Assembly: GCA_021464415.1 (NCBI GenBank)
Contig: CM038467.1
Location: 10,433,411 to 10,497,410 of the forward strand
Length of the DNA: 64,000 nt
Direction of reading: 5' to 3'
Source: Lonicera japonica
Taxonomy: Eukaryota > Streptophyta > Magnoliopsida > Dipsacales > Caprifoliaceae
Within the stretch, counting starts at the first letter, position 1; each line of letters begins with the position of its first letter. The position numbers were made by a program, and so were the translations under genes. Under the pieces are notes generated by a model that ran no database searches, had not been told where the DNA came from, and saw only the letters and a list, made by a program, of their open reading frames with translations. This document shows positions 50,227-62,305 of this stretch, piece after piece.

Positions 50227-53200
50227 ACTTGTAGTGCAACATTTATTCACTTGAAGTAATACTGTAATAATGTAGTATTTGCTTAGTAAATCATTCTCAC
50301 TTGAACCTAAAGTTCCCAGATTTGACTCTCTCTAGCTACTTGGTTAACATTTATTCTCACTAAAGTAATAAAATAGCATTTGTTCAAAAAATCACATTGG
50401 GACCATGTTGGATCGGTACGTATTTAAAAAAAAAAAAAAAAAATTCAAAACCACAGCTCAAAAAATAATTCCAACGGTATCTGCAAATTCATCTTTTTCT
50501 CTCTAAATTTAAATTCACGAGTAATTCAAATTCATTTAGTTAGACTAATTTTTTTACCTTTTCGGATACTCTTTGCACTAGATAGTATTTTTGGTGTCTA
50601 AAACATGACTTTACCAAGAAGAAACTTTCCGTGCATAAAGAACTACTTTAAGACTGCTAAAATACTGTCTTTGAAAATTAATATGTATTTTACTATTACA
50701 TTTAAATATACTTCGAATTTTGGAAAGAATAAATCAGTGCAAACATAGACTTGCCCAATTCCAACTCGAGACATGCGGGCATGGGCCAGGCCTGGAGAAT
50801 ATTGTGATTAAGTCGATGGGCTTGGGTTAAGGGTCAGGCCCACCCGAGTGCAGTGCCATTGGAGGCGTTAACTTTCTTATTTTTCAGAAATAACGATAAC
50901 ATATACAAAATCAATTTTTTTTATACAAAACGATAATTTCTAAACATTTTTTTTTTTTGTACTTAACAATTTTTTTTATATAAATATGAATTCGCATATC
51001 TAAGACTTCCCTGTTATAAAAATAAGGAGGATGTTAACAAATTGCAAAACTGTTGATTTCACAAAATTAATTATACGTGACATAAATAATCTTAAGTCAT
51101 AATACCTCAATAATTTAATCACAAATTAAAAACTAATATTTAATACTAACCTATGTTTAATGTCTCAATGGTTAAATCAATGTCTCATGTTTACATAAAC
51201 GTCCCTACGAAAACAAAATAAAATATACCTACAAAAATAAAATCTAAAATCAAGTTGGGGCCCGGGTGATCTTGTATGTAATAAGGAAAAAGGGAAAAAA
51301 AAAAAAATGAAAAAGGAAATGGTCTTTAGTTATAAAGCATACATGGAATGGAAATCTCTTGGACATTTCATTTCAAAGATGATGCAAGCAATCAGGGGAG
51401 AGGGCGAAGGTTTCTTGAAGGCGAAGGCACGTTTCACAATTAGATGTCGTATGCGGTGTTTCTTGGTCTACGTCCAAATAGTAAGGTTTCAGGTTTCGCG
51501 TATGTGATTAGGAGATCTATATTTTGAAGAAAAAAAATATGAATTAATGTGATGATTGTGACTGAATTACAATTTCAATATATTTAGAGAAAATGAAATG
51601 AGTATAGAATGGACACTTGAAAAGTTTCTTTCCTGATCTAGGATGCTTGTTATAATAGGAATATATTTACAAAAATACCATTCTTTTTATAAGATAAAGA
51701 AGTAAAAGAAATACTATAATAAATTACAAAAATTACACATGCCTGTATAACTATCCTACAAAAATTACATTTTTTGTAATAAAAAAAAATTATAAAATAA
51801 AGTCGTAATCTTATTTAAATTTACCATCTATGCATTTGATCTTTCCCGTAATTAACTTAATTTTTGACCAAATGAATCACGCTTTGATTATCACAAAACA
51901 CCTCCATATTTTCATGCTGCCACCCCCACTCAAGATTTTTGGACCCCTCTTAGGTTTTTGAAAATTTGAGTAGTACCACTTTATTAGCCCTTCTTAAAAA
52001 AAAATTTTTTATAGGTAAAATTTATAACATTTTAAATTTAAACATACAATTACAAATTCTAATTTTGGATAAAATGGGTTTTACTATTATAAAAATGCAG
52101 AGAAAACAATACGTGACAATTGCGAGTTTTCATTATTAGTTTATTTTAAGCATCTTTTTATATTAATTACTTTTACGTAATTTTTTTTTTCCGTATATCC
52201 CAAATTTAAAATTCTAGATCCACCATTGTTACAAGACCTCCTTGACCGCTTTAGTCGCAACCTCCATAATAGACATCCAACTCATTAGACCACTATTTAA
52301 TGTGAAATCACAGCCCATAGTTGATTCTGGTTATTAAAATCACAAAAGAGTATAAGCAAATATAAGCATACAAGTCTCACCCTAATTATCATGTGTTCGT
52401 GGTTGAATCTTTTTTTCTCAATTTCACTATAGTTATTTCAAGTGATTATTGTGGTGCATGACTCCAAATATGTCAACATAAAATCTTTTGATCTAAAATA
52501 TTTCTCGCGTTGTGTTATTGCTTGCTAGAGTAGATTTAGGTATATAGCACAACACATTTATCGGATAAAACGAACGAAATATTTATCATGGTTAACTAAG
52601 AGAGTTCCTTAATTTTTTTGTGAAATCCAATTATATATATATATATATATATATAAGGTCCTAAATGTATGGCTCGGGGCGTAGATATTGTTGGCAAAAA
52701 AAGGTTAGCCTAATTGCAAGAATAAAAAATAGCCTTAAGTTTTATTTAAATTCCGATTTGCACTATAAATTTTTTGTTAAAATGTATACACGATAACTTG
52801 AACGATTACAAAGTGCGTAAAATATATACTTTGACACAAATAAATTGTACACAAAAAGTAGTGTAGATAACGAAGTATCGAACCAAAGAATACAAAGGTA
52901 TTTCTTTTGTATGCCCCTGACCTTTGATAGGATTTTTATAGGGGCATTTTTTTTAAAGGGCAAATGTTGCACGCTCTTTTTATTAAAGGACACTGGCTTG
53001 AATTAATTAGTTTAGATAACAACTTTTTAATTAAGGACAAAATATTAATTAATAACTATATTAAGTCAATTATATTAATTAAGTTGAATTTATAAACTAC
53101 CCTTCTTAAAAACAAATACAATAAAATAAATATATAGTTAAATTCGGAATTGAATCAATGAAAATAAATTCAAACCAATTCAAAGACGTATCGCAAGAAA

Positions 53201-53439
53201 TTTAAACACAAGAATTATTAAAAATAAAATAAAAAATAAGTCAAAGGATGTAAATGTCTCAAACTAATCTGACATAATATGAGACGGAAGCTGCAAATAT
53301 GTTTGAACCACAATTCTTTCATAATACCAAGTAGACATATTAAGTTATATTCTTCTAAATAATTTTTTAACAGACATACTTCTAAGGTACGTTCTTCTAA
53401 TTAATTTTATGACGGACATATTAAAGTGCATCTTTTCAA

Positions 53440-53520
53440 TTTTCTATCAAATATATTAAGTTTCATCTTTTAATTTTCTATCAAACATATTAAGTTTCAT
53501 CTTTTAATTTTCTAGCAGAT
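53440..53520 (+). repeat. Short tandem repeat, ~35-bp unit
   Basis: Units of ATTAAGTTTCATCTTTTAAT plus TTTCTATCAAACAT are repeated about two and a half times. A decayed copy lies upstream from about 53340. Confidence 0.6.
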
Positions 53521-55031
53521 ATGGTACAAGACAGGGATGAATATTGCACCTTATATATAGTATGTCTTAAAACAAATTCATTATGGTAGATCATGTGCAA
53601 GAGCATGGGAAAAGGGGCCAAGACGAAGAGGTATATATGGGCTACCATCGATCAATCACTAAAAGATGTTTTTTCATATATATATATATATTGCAAGAAA
53701 TAACGAAAGTTGGTAAAATTCAAACCAATTCCACTTGATAAATCAAAATAGAGAACTAAGAAATAACCTGTCCAATACAACCCAACTAGCTTGAATTCTC
53801 TTGGCCTCGGCAGCCACTGACATACATGGTGATCCAAATTTTTTTTCTTATCCATATTTATCTAAGATAGAACCAAGAAAGGAGATGCGCATCAGTAATG
53901 AGGAAGCTAGTAGCTAAGTTCAACATCGAGTATTAAGGCATTAACCTTGTCAGGACCATAATCATCATGAAGCCGAAGGATCATTTGGGAGCATGTATCT
54001 GTAATATCCATCTTTTGTTATGAATTAGAACGTTATAGAATGAGACTTTCGGTGGCCACTAGCACAGTTCCCGCAAATCTTGGAAACCTTCGTAATTTTC
54101 GACCTGGATAAGAGATCGAGGAATAAACAATTGATGGCAACCTGGCATTATATCAACTGAGGCGATTTTCAATATTTGGTTGCTGTCACCTATGCCATAA
54201 AGTTCATGCTACAGGATAAAATTGATTACCACAAGAAACCAATGGATTCCCAAGCTATAAAACAAATAAACATCTGGTAGATCTTCTTGTTTGAAATACT
54301 TCTGATACGTGCTTGAATTTATTATCATTGATTTAATTATATATTTATTTTATTGTATTTATCTTTAAGAAATGTAGTTTTAAAATTCAACTTAATTAAT
54401 TGAAATAACAAAATAATTAATATCTTTAACAAAGTTGTCCTGCAAATTAATGAATTCAAACGAGTGTTTTTTACTATAAGCACCAGCTATGTATTGTCCT
54501 TTATTTATTATTTTCTAATTTTTATAAGTTTGAGTTTAAGAGCGATCCTACGTTAAAAAGTTGTTGATCTTGTTAATGCGGGATATGAGTTTTTAACAAC
54601 AAGTTCTGCTAAATTATTGAAGAGATTAAAGAGTTATATTTGAATTGTGATTTTATGTTTTTTTTTCTTTCTAGATCAGAGAATAGATAGATGCATATTT
54701 TAACTAGAGGAATTTGCTTCAAGAGAAAATCTAGATTTTTTTTTCATAGTGGTTTCTTGATTTAGGTTACAATTATATATTTTGAAGTTTTTTTTCTTTC
54801 AAAAAAGGTCTAAGTTCATTATTTGACTATAATATTAAAAAATTCTTAACTTCAAGTGAAATTCGAAACCAAATCTCTTTTAATTGTGATTATAACTTAT
54901 TTTTCTTTTTTTAAAAAAATATTCCTATAAATTCGAGAATGTGTTTATTCTTGTTCTTGAAAAAAATAAAATGCTAAAAGAAAGTCCGACCGGAACAACC
55001 GGTTGTCAGAAGAAATCCGTGAAGGCACGAA

Positions 55032-55039
55032 CACGTGGC
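55032..55039 (+). promoter_or_regulatory. G-box/ABRE-like site upstream of the PPR-SMR gene
   Basis: ACACGTGGCT lies about 100-200 bp upstream of the inferred leader exon. It matches the core recognised by plant bZIP/bHLH factors. Use at this promoter is inferred. Confidence 0.35.
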
Positions 55040-55099
55040 TGACAAAGGAAGAAAAAAAAGGTAGGGTTAAAATTGTCTGACTTTGACATAAAAAAAAAA

Positions 55100-57399
55100 T
55101 CAACAGGTTTAGCCCCAGTTGCTTGGAAACTCACGAGCTGACGGCAGAAAGAGAGGCGCCTCCCTTCAACCTACTTCTCTCTTTCTCTATAGAATTCATT
55201 TATCTCTTCTGATGAGTAGTCGTCTCCCATAACCCTTACACCATTCCAGGTATACTTCTCCCTTAGACTATTTTATTCCGTGTTTGTTAGTAGTTACAAT
55301 ATGACTTGGTTTTAGCTGCCTTGTTAGTTTCTTCTGCCTTTCGAAATTTCTGTTTAAATTTCCTGTTGTTGATTGTTTCTATGCTTTAGTTTAGTGTTTT
55401 ATAATGTCAATTTCTGTGGATGTAGTGATCTTCGCTGCGTTAATGTCTCTATTTAGTCGTAATGCTGAATATTTTGTCCTTTTTGCTTGATTCGTGTCCA
55501 CCAAGAAAAGGGAATTCCTTGATTTTATAACCCCACGAATGTACGAATCGATATTCTTTTCTGTTTCTTTGTTTATGTAATATTATTAATATTTGGATGC
55601 AATCTATATGATTAGGAAATTTTCCCTCATTATTTATGTCGGCTTTCTGAAGCAAACAGAGTTTCAAACCGTCAAGCACAGACGGTTGCCTCTTCTTATT
55701 ATGTGTTATTTTGAACAGTGGCAGATTCAGGATTTAATGACAAAGGGGGTAAAAAAAAAAAAAAAATTATATGTAGTATGCGACTCTCGTTGGATATTTT
55801 TATTTTCAAGAAAATGTTGCTTTAGTCAAAGGTGCAAAAAATTGTCACAAAATGTCAATTTTAAAGTGTTAAAGTACCAATACAGAGATTATTTACCCTA
55901 CCCACAGCTATAAGTTTATGATAATCCATAATAAGGGGGCAAATAACATTTTTTTTTACATAAAATAAGGTGGGCTAGGAGGGAAATTTTCTTTGAATAG
56001 ATTCAGTAGACAAAATTGTCAAGGCGGGGATGGTAGAAGGGAAATTTCTTGTACGCGTAATTTGTGATATCAAATATAAACTGATGCATATATAGCCAGA
56101 TTATTTTGTGATTTGATATAGTAACCGGACCTAAACGCTTAAGAGGCCCTTTGTTGCAGCATATACGATATTCTGTTATTTGTTGTAAAACTATTTGACA
56201 CTGGACTATTTATGGTGGGGCCTGACCTCTCTTTTTTTTTCTCCTTTTTGAGACATTAGAGGAGGGAAGTGAGGGGGAGAGAGCAACAAATAGAGGGACG
56301 GTCAGAGGGAGGTGAGGCTCAAATTATATACTTAGCCCTGAAGGTTTAACCAAAAATCTTGATGATAGGTTCTTATTTATATGACTAAGGTTGTCGAGTA
56401 AGCTTCATAGATTAGTCTTGCCGTTAGAGGTGATGTAGTACTCTAGTGTCATATCACTTTCACTTGGTGTGTCACTCACAAAACTATTGATGTGCAATGC
56501 CATGTTATTATTATTACTACTATTAGGAAGATCTTGTCTGAAAGTTAAAGTATGCTTTTGCTGGTTTCCTTTGTGACTAGGTGACCATATCAGGTTATTG
56601 CTTGGTATGTAAAACAATAAAGGAGATTGTCACACGTGCTCTTCATTTTGGAGTTTTTAGCTTGCCTGGTTCCCAGGTTTATCATATACCTTACAGTTTG
56701 TTTCATTATGAAGTAATTATATTCAAAGGTTGTCGCAGCATGTCACTGGTCATCCAAAGCGCTTGCTTGTTCTTGATAATTTTCTTTCTTATTTGTTCCT
56801 TCTTGTGGAATATTCAGATTTCGGAATAGTGGGTATTTGGCACCAGTATTTTATTTGGACAGCAATATGTGTCAATGTTTGTTTGATTTATGCTGATGTC
56901 ATCCATTGTCCTTCAGGACTCTAGCACTCGTCATCTAAATATATATATATATATATATATGTATAGTTAATTGATATCTATACATATACACATGTATAAT
57001 AAAACGAATTGATGTCTCTCGGGCCGTGAAGTGTGATAATGCTCTATCGAGTTTACGAGCAGCTATGTTGTGCAAATACGCCAAATGTTCGGTTTGTTTC
57101 TAAACTAGAAAATCGCCAAAAAGTTTCTTTTCTATTCAACTGTAATTATGCTATGTTACATTTGAATGTTACTGTCTCCCATTGTGCTTTTTGCTGCCAT
57201 GTCGGGCATGCAAACTGAAGTAGTTTAAGCAGCACAAATTCATGGGATGGGGCCTACTGACCTATGTTGTATCCTTTGATGAAATGCTAGAACAAGTTTA
57301 TGTTGGTATTAGTAACTATTAACTTCCTCATGGCATTTGAAACCTCTCTTGTGAAATTTGTTAATAATCAACTCCCTGTTAATGCTGAATTTTCAGACA
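55100..57399 (+). other. Inferred 5' UTR exon and leader intron of the PPR-SMR gene
   Basis: A CT-rich leader ends at 55249 with CCATTCCAG followed by GTATACTT. A matching acceptor TTTTCAG ends at 57396, only three bases before the ATG. This implies a leader intron of about 2.1 kb (55250-57396). It contains a (TA)n tract at 56939-56960 and no domain-bearing frame. The leader start is not determined. Confidence 0.55.
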
Positions 57400-59988
57400 A
57401 TGTTACGTACAAAGCAGCTTGGTGTACTTTCTCAATCTGCTAGGTCCTTTTTCCTTAGTGGGCCCCGCTGCAATGCAGCAGATGGAAGCTCGTGTACTTG
57501 TTCGGACGATGAAACTTGCATTTCCAGAAAGCAGAATACAAGAAACGAAGTGCGACGTCCTCAAAAGCCATCCACCATAGTACCCAAAACTTCCATAAGG
57601 GCGGGTTCTCTTATTGCAGAAGATGCAGTAAAAAATTTGCACTCGAACAACGCTGAGAGTGTTAAACGGCCAGCAGCTTCTCTCCCACAAGTTATACCGA
57701 CTTCAAGCTCGGTAGGCAGAGCAGATTGTGTCAGTTATGCTAGCATTGATGCGATGCATTCATCACCTCCTATTGGTGATCAGTTTGTTAAGGCAGGTAT
57801 TGCGGCAGTCACATTTTTGTCTGATTTAGTGAATTATAAGATACCACTGTCAGATGGGAGTGGAATGCATAGCTCACACCAGAATTGTATGGTTGATCGA
57901 ACAAGGCCCCTTGCTAACATCAAGCCCTCGACTGTAAAAAACTTTAGAAAAGATAAAATCCAGCAAAAATCGTCGGCCGAGAGGCCCAAGACATCAACAG
58001 GATCAAACTCCACAACGAACTCCCATGTTAAAAAAGGTAGAAGTGAGAATCTTGGTTTGGGTAAAGGTACCAACAATGTTCCTAATAACTTTGTTGGAAA
58101 TACTCAAAGCATGTCCTCGGAAAATAAGAATAGGTCTGTAGCACATAGATCAAAAGCTTATCCAAACCGCAGCATGCCAAATACACAGACTTCAGAAGGC
58201 AAGTTTGTCGGTGAGATCACTGAAGGTTTTAATAGGCCCTCAAGGGAGACAAAAATACACACAGGAGTTGCTCCGATGGGCAGGCACTTTTCAAGCTCCG
58301 GTCATGTTGTGGAACGCGTTTCCCACATTCTGAGACAGCTGAATTGGGGGCCCGCAACAGAGACCGCCCTTGGCAAACTCAATTGTTCAATGGACGCGTA
58401 TCAAGCAAACCAAGTTCTTAAGCAGCTTCAAGATTATTCGGTCGCTCTTAGCTTTTTCTACTGGTTGAAGCGACAACTCGGGTTCAAGCACGATGGGCAT
58501 ACTTACACAACCATGGTTGGCATTCTTGGTCGAGCCAGGCAATTTGGGGCCATAAACAAGTTGCTTGACCAGATGATCAGAGATGGATGCCAGCCAAATG
58601 TTGTGACATATAACCGTCTCATTCACAGTTATGGACGTGCAAACTATTTGAATGAAGCGGTTGATGTTTTCAATCAAATGCAAGAAGCTGGGTGTGAACC
58701 TGACCGAGTCACTTATTGTACACTCATTGACATCCATGCAAAATCCGGTTATCTTAATGTTGCCATGGACATGTATAAAAGGATGCAAGGGGCTGGGCTT
58801 ACACCGGATACATTCACTTATAGCGTCATCATAAATTGCCTAGGAAAAGCCGGTCATTTAGCCGCTGCCCACAAGCTATTCTGCGAGATGGTTAATCAAG
58901 GCTGTTTGCCGAACTTAGTGACTTACAATATTATGATTGCTTTGCAAGCAAAAGCAAGGAACTACCCAACTGCATTGCAGCTTTATCGAGACATGCGAAA
59001 CGCTGGATTTGAGCCGGATAAAGTAACGTACAGCATTGTTATGGAAGTACTTGGCCATTGTGGGTATCTCGAAGAGACCGAAGCAATTTTTGCAGAGATG
59101 AAACGTAAGAATTGGGTACCTGATGAGCCAGTTTACGGTCTTCTAGTTGACCTATGGGGAAAGGCGGGGAATGTTCAAAAGGCATGGGAATGGTATCGAG
59201 CAATGCTCAATGCTGGTTTGTGCCCTAACATTCCGACCTGCAATTCGATGCTCAGTGCTTTCCTTAGAGTACACCAGCTACCCGATGCCTATAACTTACT
59301 GCAGAGTATGCTTACTTTGGGCCTAAACCCTTCTCTGCAAACTTATACCTTGCTGCTTAGTTGTTGTACGGAGGCTCAAACTTCATTTGATATGTCATTT
59401 TGTTGCGAGCTAATGGCAGTAACAAACCACCCTGCACATACATTCCTTCTGTCAATGCCCCCAGCCGGGCCCGATGGGCAGAACGTGAGGGACCACGTAA
59501 GCATGTTCTTGGACCTCATGCACAGTGAGGACAGAGAGAGCAAGAGAGGACTGGTGGACGCTGTGGTTGACTTTCTTCACAAATCCGGACTAAAAGAGGA
59601 GGCGGGTTCGGTTTGGGAAGTGGCTGCGCAAAAGAACGTCTATCCAGACGCGGTTAGAGAGAAAAGCGCGTGTTATTGGCTCATAAATTTGCACGTTATG
59701 TCGGACGGTACTGCCGTGACAGCTCTTTCAAGGACACTGGCGTGGTTTCGAAGGCAAATGCTCGTGTCGGGAATTTGCCCCAGCCGCATTGATATTGTAA
59801 CGGGGTGGGGCCGGAGGAGCAGAGTGACAGGGACTTCCTTGGTTAGACAGGCGGTGCAAGAGTTGTTGAACATTTTCAGTTTCCCTTTCTTTACCGAGAA
59901 CGGTAATTCTGGTTGCTTTGTGGGTTGTGGGGAGCCGCTTAATAGATGGTTACTCCAATCTTACGTGGAGCGGATGCATTTGCTTTAG
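57400..59988 (+). CDS. PPR-SMR protein (P-class PPR with C-terminal Smr domain)
   Basis: A single coding exon encodes 862 residues. I start at MLRTKQLGVLSQSARSFF because it follows directly on a splice acceptor and resembles the N terminus of Arabidopsis At1g18900/At1g74750 as I recall it. The 14 earlier in-frame codons lie in the intron. Residues 1-320 are Ser/Asn/Lys-rich and unstructured, with an organelle-targeting-like start. From about residue 366 there are eight consecutive 35-residue P-type PPR motifs (VVTYNRLIHSYGRA and LVTYNIMIALQAKA are typical) and a partial ninth. The Smr domain (about 757-855) has LHVMSDGTA and TGWGRRSRVTG. PPR-SMR proteins bind organelle RNA, and some Smr domains act as endonucleases. 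Targeting to mitochondria or plastid is inferred. Confidence 0.95.
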   Translation: MLRTKQLGVLSQSARSFFLSGPRCNAADGSSCTCSDDETCISRKQNTRNEVRRPQKPSTIVPKTSIRAGSLIAEDAVKNLHSNNAESVKRPAASLPQVIPTSSSVGRADCVSYASIDAMHSSPPIGDQFVKAGIAAVTFLSDLVNYKIPLSDGSGMHSSHQNCMVDRTRPLANIKPSTVKNFRKDKIQQKSSAERPKTSTGSNSTTNSHVKKGRSENLGLGKGTNNVPNNFVGNTQSMSSENKNRSVAHRSKAYPNRSMPNTQTSEGKFVGEITEGFNRPSRETKIHTGVAPMGRHFSSSGHVVERVSHILRQLNWGPATETALGKLNCSMDAYQANQVLKQLQDYSVALSFFYWLKRQLGFKHDGHTYTTMVGILGRARQFGAINKLLDQMIRDGCQPNVVTYNRLIHSYGRANYLNEAVDVFNQMQEAGCEPDRVTYCTLIDIHAKSGYLNVAMDMYKRMQGAGLTPDTFTYSVIINCLGKAGHLAAAHKLFCEMVNQGCLPNLVTYNIMIALQAKARNYPTALQLYRDMRNAGFEPDKVTYSIVMEVLGHCGYLEETEAIFAEMKRKNWVPDEPVYGLLVDLWGKAGNVQKAWEWYRAMLNAGLCPNIPTCNSMLSAFLRVHQLPDAYNLLQSMLTLGLNPSLQTYTLLLSCCTEAQTSFDMSFCCELMAVTNHPAHTFLLSMPPAGPDGQNVRDHVSMFLDLMHSEDRESKRGLVDAVVDFLHKSGLKEEAGSVWEVAAQKNVYPDAVREKSACYWLINLHVMSDGTAVTALSRTLAWFRRQMLVSGICPSRIDIVTGWGRRSRVTGTSLVRQAVQELLNIFSFPFFTENGNSGCFVGCGEPLNRWLLQSYVERMHLL

Positions 59989-60178
59989 TTTGTTTGTGCG
60001 TGGTGATTACGTGTCTCTGTAATCGGAATTATTGCAGTTTTGGTCATTGAAGAGGGACGATAATTTCCTCAGGCTTTATGTAAGTATTTATGTTATTTAT
60101 GTGAAGTTAATTTGAAGAACTTGGTGGTCAGTTCCTATTAGATGTTGTGCTATTTCCAGCTTTCAGTTTTTACTCTCA
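59989..60178 (+). other. 3' flank / 3' UTR of the PPR-SMR gene
   Basis: T-rich sequence after the TAG stop contains no other gene. The polyadenylation site is not determined. The MITE at 60179 may end within or just after the 3' UTR. Confidence 0.4.
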
Positions 60179-60655
60179 GGGCTCGTTTGGTTCGAGTATT
60201 TGAAATGGAATTGGCATTCTAGATGCCAGGAAACCTTTATTCCTGGCATCCTTATTCCAATCTATTAAGCGCTTGGTTTGGTTAGAGTTTTAGGAATGAA
60301 ATCGACAAATTTTTAATTTTTTTTTTCATTTTCTGGAAAAAAAATATATTTTCGTTTTCTGGAAAAAAAAAATAATTTTCGTTTTGTGGAAAAAATATAA
60401 TTTTTTTCATTTTCTGAAAAAAAATATAATTTTTTCTTTTTCTGGATTTTTTTTCCTGAAAAAAGAAGAAGAATTCCCTTGGAATCCTAAGCTTTCCTCC
60501 CAAATTTGGAGGGAATAAAAATAAATGAAATGGAAGAATCTAGCTTTTTTAGGAAGGCTCCTTTCCCTTCAAAAACTCCAACCAAATACCGGAATCTTAT
60601 CTGAAATAGAATCTAAGATTTCAAGAATTATTAAAAACTCGAACCAAACTGACCT
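60179..60655. mobile_element. Tourist-like (PIF/Harbinger) MITE, 477 bp
   Basis: The ends are GGGCTCGTTTGGTTCGAGT and, on the other strand, AGGTCAGTTTGGTTCGAGT. Each is flanked by TCA (60176-60178 and 60656-60658). A 3-bp duplication with such ends is typical of Tourist-like elements, though the usual target is TAA/TTA. The interior is taken up by a tandem repeat. Confidence 0.7.
60310..60475 (+). repeat. Minisatellite inside the MITE
   Basis: About five imperfect copies of a unit near 33 bp read TTTTCATTTTCTGGAAAAAA followed by AATATA. They alternate T-rich and A-rich blocks. The repeat produces the Phe/Asn/Lys-rich frame on the minus strand, which is not a gene. Confidence 0.75.
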
Positions 60656-60817
60656 TCAATGTGAGTTTTTGTTCATATAATGTGATCGATCATCATCTTT
60701 TAATTTCATATTTTCTTTTATGATCAAAGACCGCTTGAAGGGTTCATCGTCTGTTTTCGATGACACGGTTTACAATATCATATGTAAATTTATTTGTGGC
60801 TGAAAAAGATTAACTAA

Positions 60818-61339
60818 GATTTCGTTTGATTCGAATATTAAAAAGTGGGATGAGATTGTTAATACCACTTTTTTTATAATACCTTGTTTGATTAGCACAA
60901 ATGTGTTGAGATTACTAATACCGGTACTAACTTAATACCATTTTTTGTAGTATAATTTAATATCAGGGGGAGGTGGTATTGTTTATCCAGGATTAAGAAA
61001 AATGAACCATACATTTTCAAAAATGCCATTACTACTATAATATTTTCAAAAATGCCACTACTACTATTATATTATTATTATTTTAATTTATTTTTTTTTT
61101 AAAATTATTTTTTTTTTTAAATTAATTTTTTTTTTTATTTTGTTAGTCCAAAATATAATCCTGTATGCGAGTTACAGAATCAAACATGGTATTAATATCA
61201 GCATGAGATATCTCAGTATTAATACTGCATGAATCAAATAATGTATTGGTATTAAATTAATATCAGGATTAATAGTCCAATACTATTAATATTGGTATTA
61301 TTAATCTCACTTACCCTAATACCCGAATTAAACGAGACC
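60818..61339. mobile_element. Tourist-like (PIF/Harbinger) MITE, 522 bp
   Basis: The left end GATTTCGTTTGATTCGAATA matches the right end, which on the minus strand reads GGTCTCGTTTAATTCGGGTA. Both sides carry TAA (60815-60817 and 61340-61342), the classic Harbinger target. The arms continue with AATACCA-type inverted words. There is no coding content. Confidence 0.8.
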
Positions 61340-61342
61340 TAA

Positions 61343-62305
61343 ATGTTTATCTTGTTTTAAAAAACCTATATAATTAGAGTTAGAGTATATATATATTTAT
61401 TTTAATTTAGAGTTGTATTTGTCAACAACTTGAAGTATGTGGCTGTAAATCAAAAGTTTGTATAGTCAATAAATTGGAATGCACCGTTCGCAGTACTGGA
61501 CTTAAATTTGATTTGGTTCACACACATCTTTTTTTCCTTTTCCTTTTTTTATAAAAAAATAATTTCTAGTTGCAACATATGTCGTTGGGGTTACTCGGCC
61601 AGTTTAAGTGTTGTTAGATCTCGTATCATTCATTCATTGCGAGCAATGTTACACAGATATTTTTATTATTTATTTTTACTAACATGCATTGAATAATTTA
61701 TACTTTACTAAGTATAATAAAAATATAACTTACGGAATATACGTAATAAAAATAAATAATAAATATAGTAGGTAATAAAAATATTTTTCTTCTACAACGC
61801 TGAGTGTAAAATTATCGTAAAACCATTGTCTTCTTTGGAAGGTTAATATTAAAATTAGAAAACAAAGCCAAGTTACATTAAAGATTTTTTGATGTAAAAT
61901 AATATCACTGTAATTTTATTGACTTTTATGTAAAATCAATCAAATGCACCCCTTTTAATGTCAGATGTACGTATAATTGACGTCGAGGAATAAAACAAGG
62001 GGGCTGATAAATGCATCTTTATTTTTTATCACAAACACTCTTTAAAATTTTTAATAATATTAAATTAAAGCTTATTCCTATCACCCTCTTATTTAACTTT
62101 TATAATATAAATATTTACTATTAACTATTAACTAATAATGTAATTAACTTAAATAAAAAAAAACAGCCACCACCCATCACAACTCCCACTCCCGAGTAAC
62201 CACGTGTTTGTGTCAGAGGTTTCATCTCCACCCACCAAAAATCTCATTTTGAACAAGAAATCAAATACTAACAATATTAGTTTCAGTGATTAAGTATAAA
62301 AAATC
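61343..62305. other. AT-rich DNA upstream of the transposase gene
   Basis: No gene is seen. If the transposase is part of an intact MULE, its left inverted repeat should be here, but I could not identify it without the right end. Confidence 0.4.

Larger units (their letters stand above)
49016..55000. other. Long AT-rich intergenic stretch, no gene recognised
   Basis: It contains the two tandem repeats listed separately, a (TA)n microsatellite at about 52632-52655, and TCCTATCC-type simple repeats near 50005-50030. The stretch 53750-54290 is less AT-rich but has no conserved frame. Confidence 0.5.

Noticed and set aside
56939..56960. (TA)n tracts here and at 5201, 12924, 19916, 28908, 44700 and 52632
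   Set aside because: Ordinary plant dinucleotide microsatellites without further structure.
57358..57399. Fourteen extra in-frame codons upstream of the PPR-SMR start
   Set aside because: They lie in intron sequence before a TTTTCAG acceptor; the ATG at 57400 matches the family N terminus.
60282..60503. Phe/Asn/Lys-rich minus-strand frame
   Set aside because: It is the translation of the minisatellite within the MITE.
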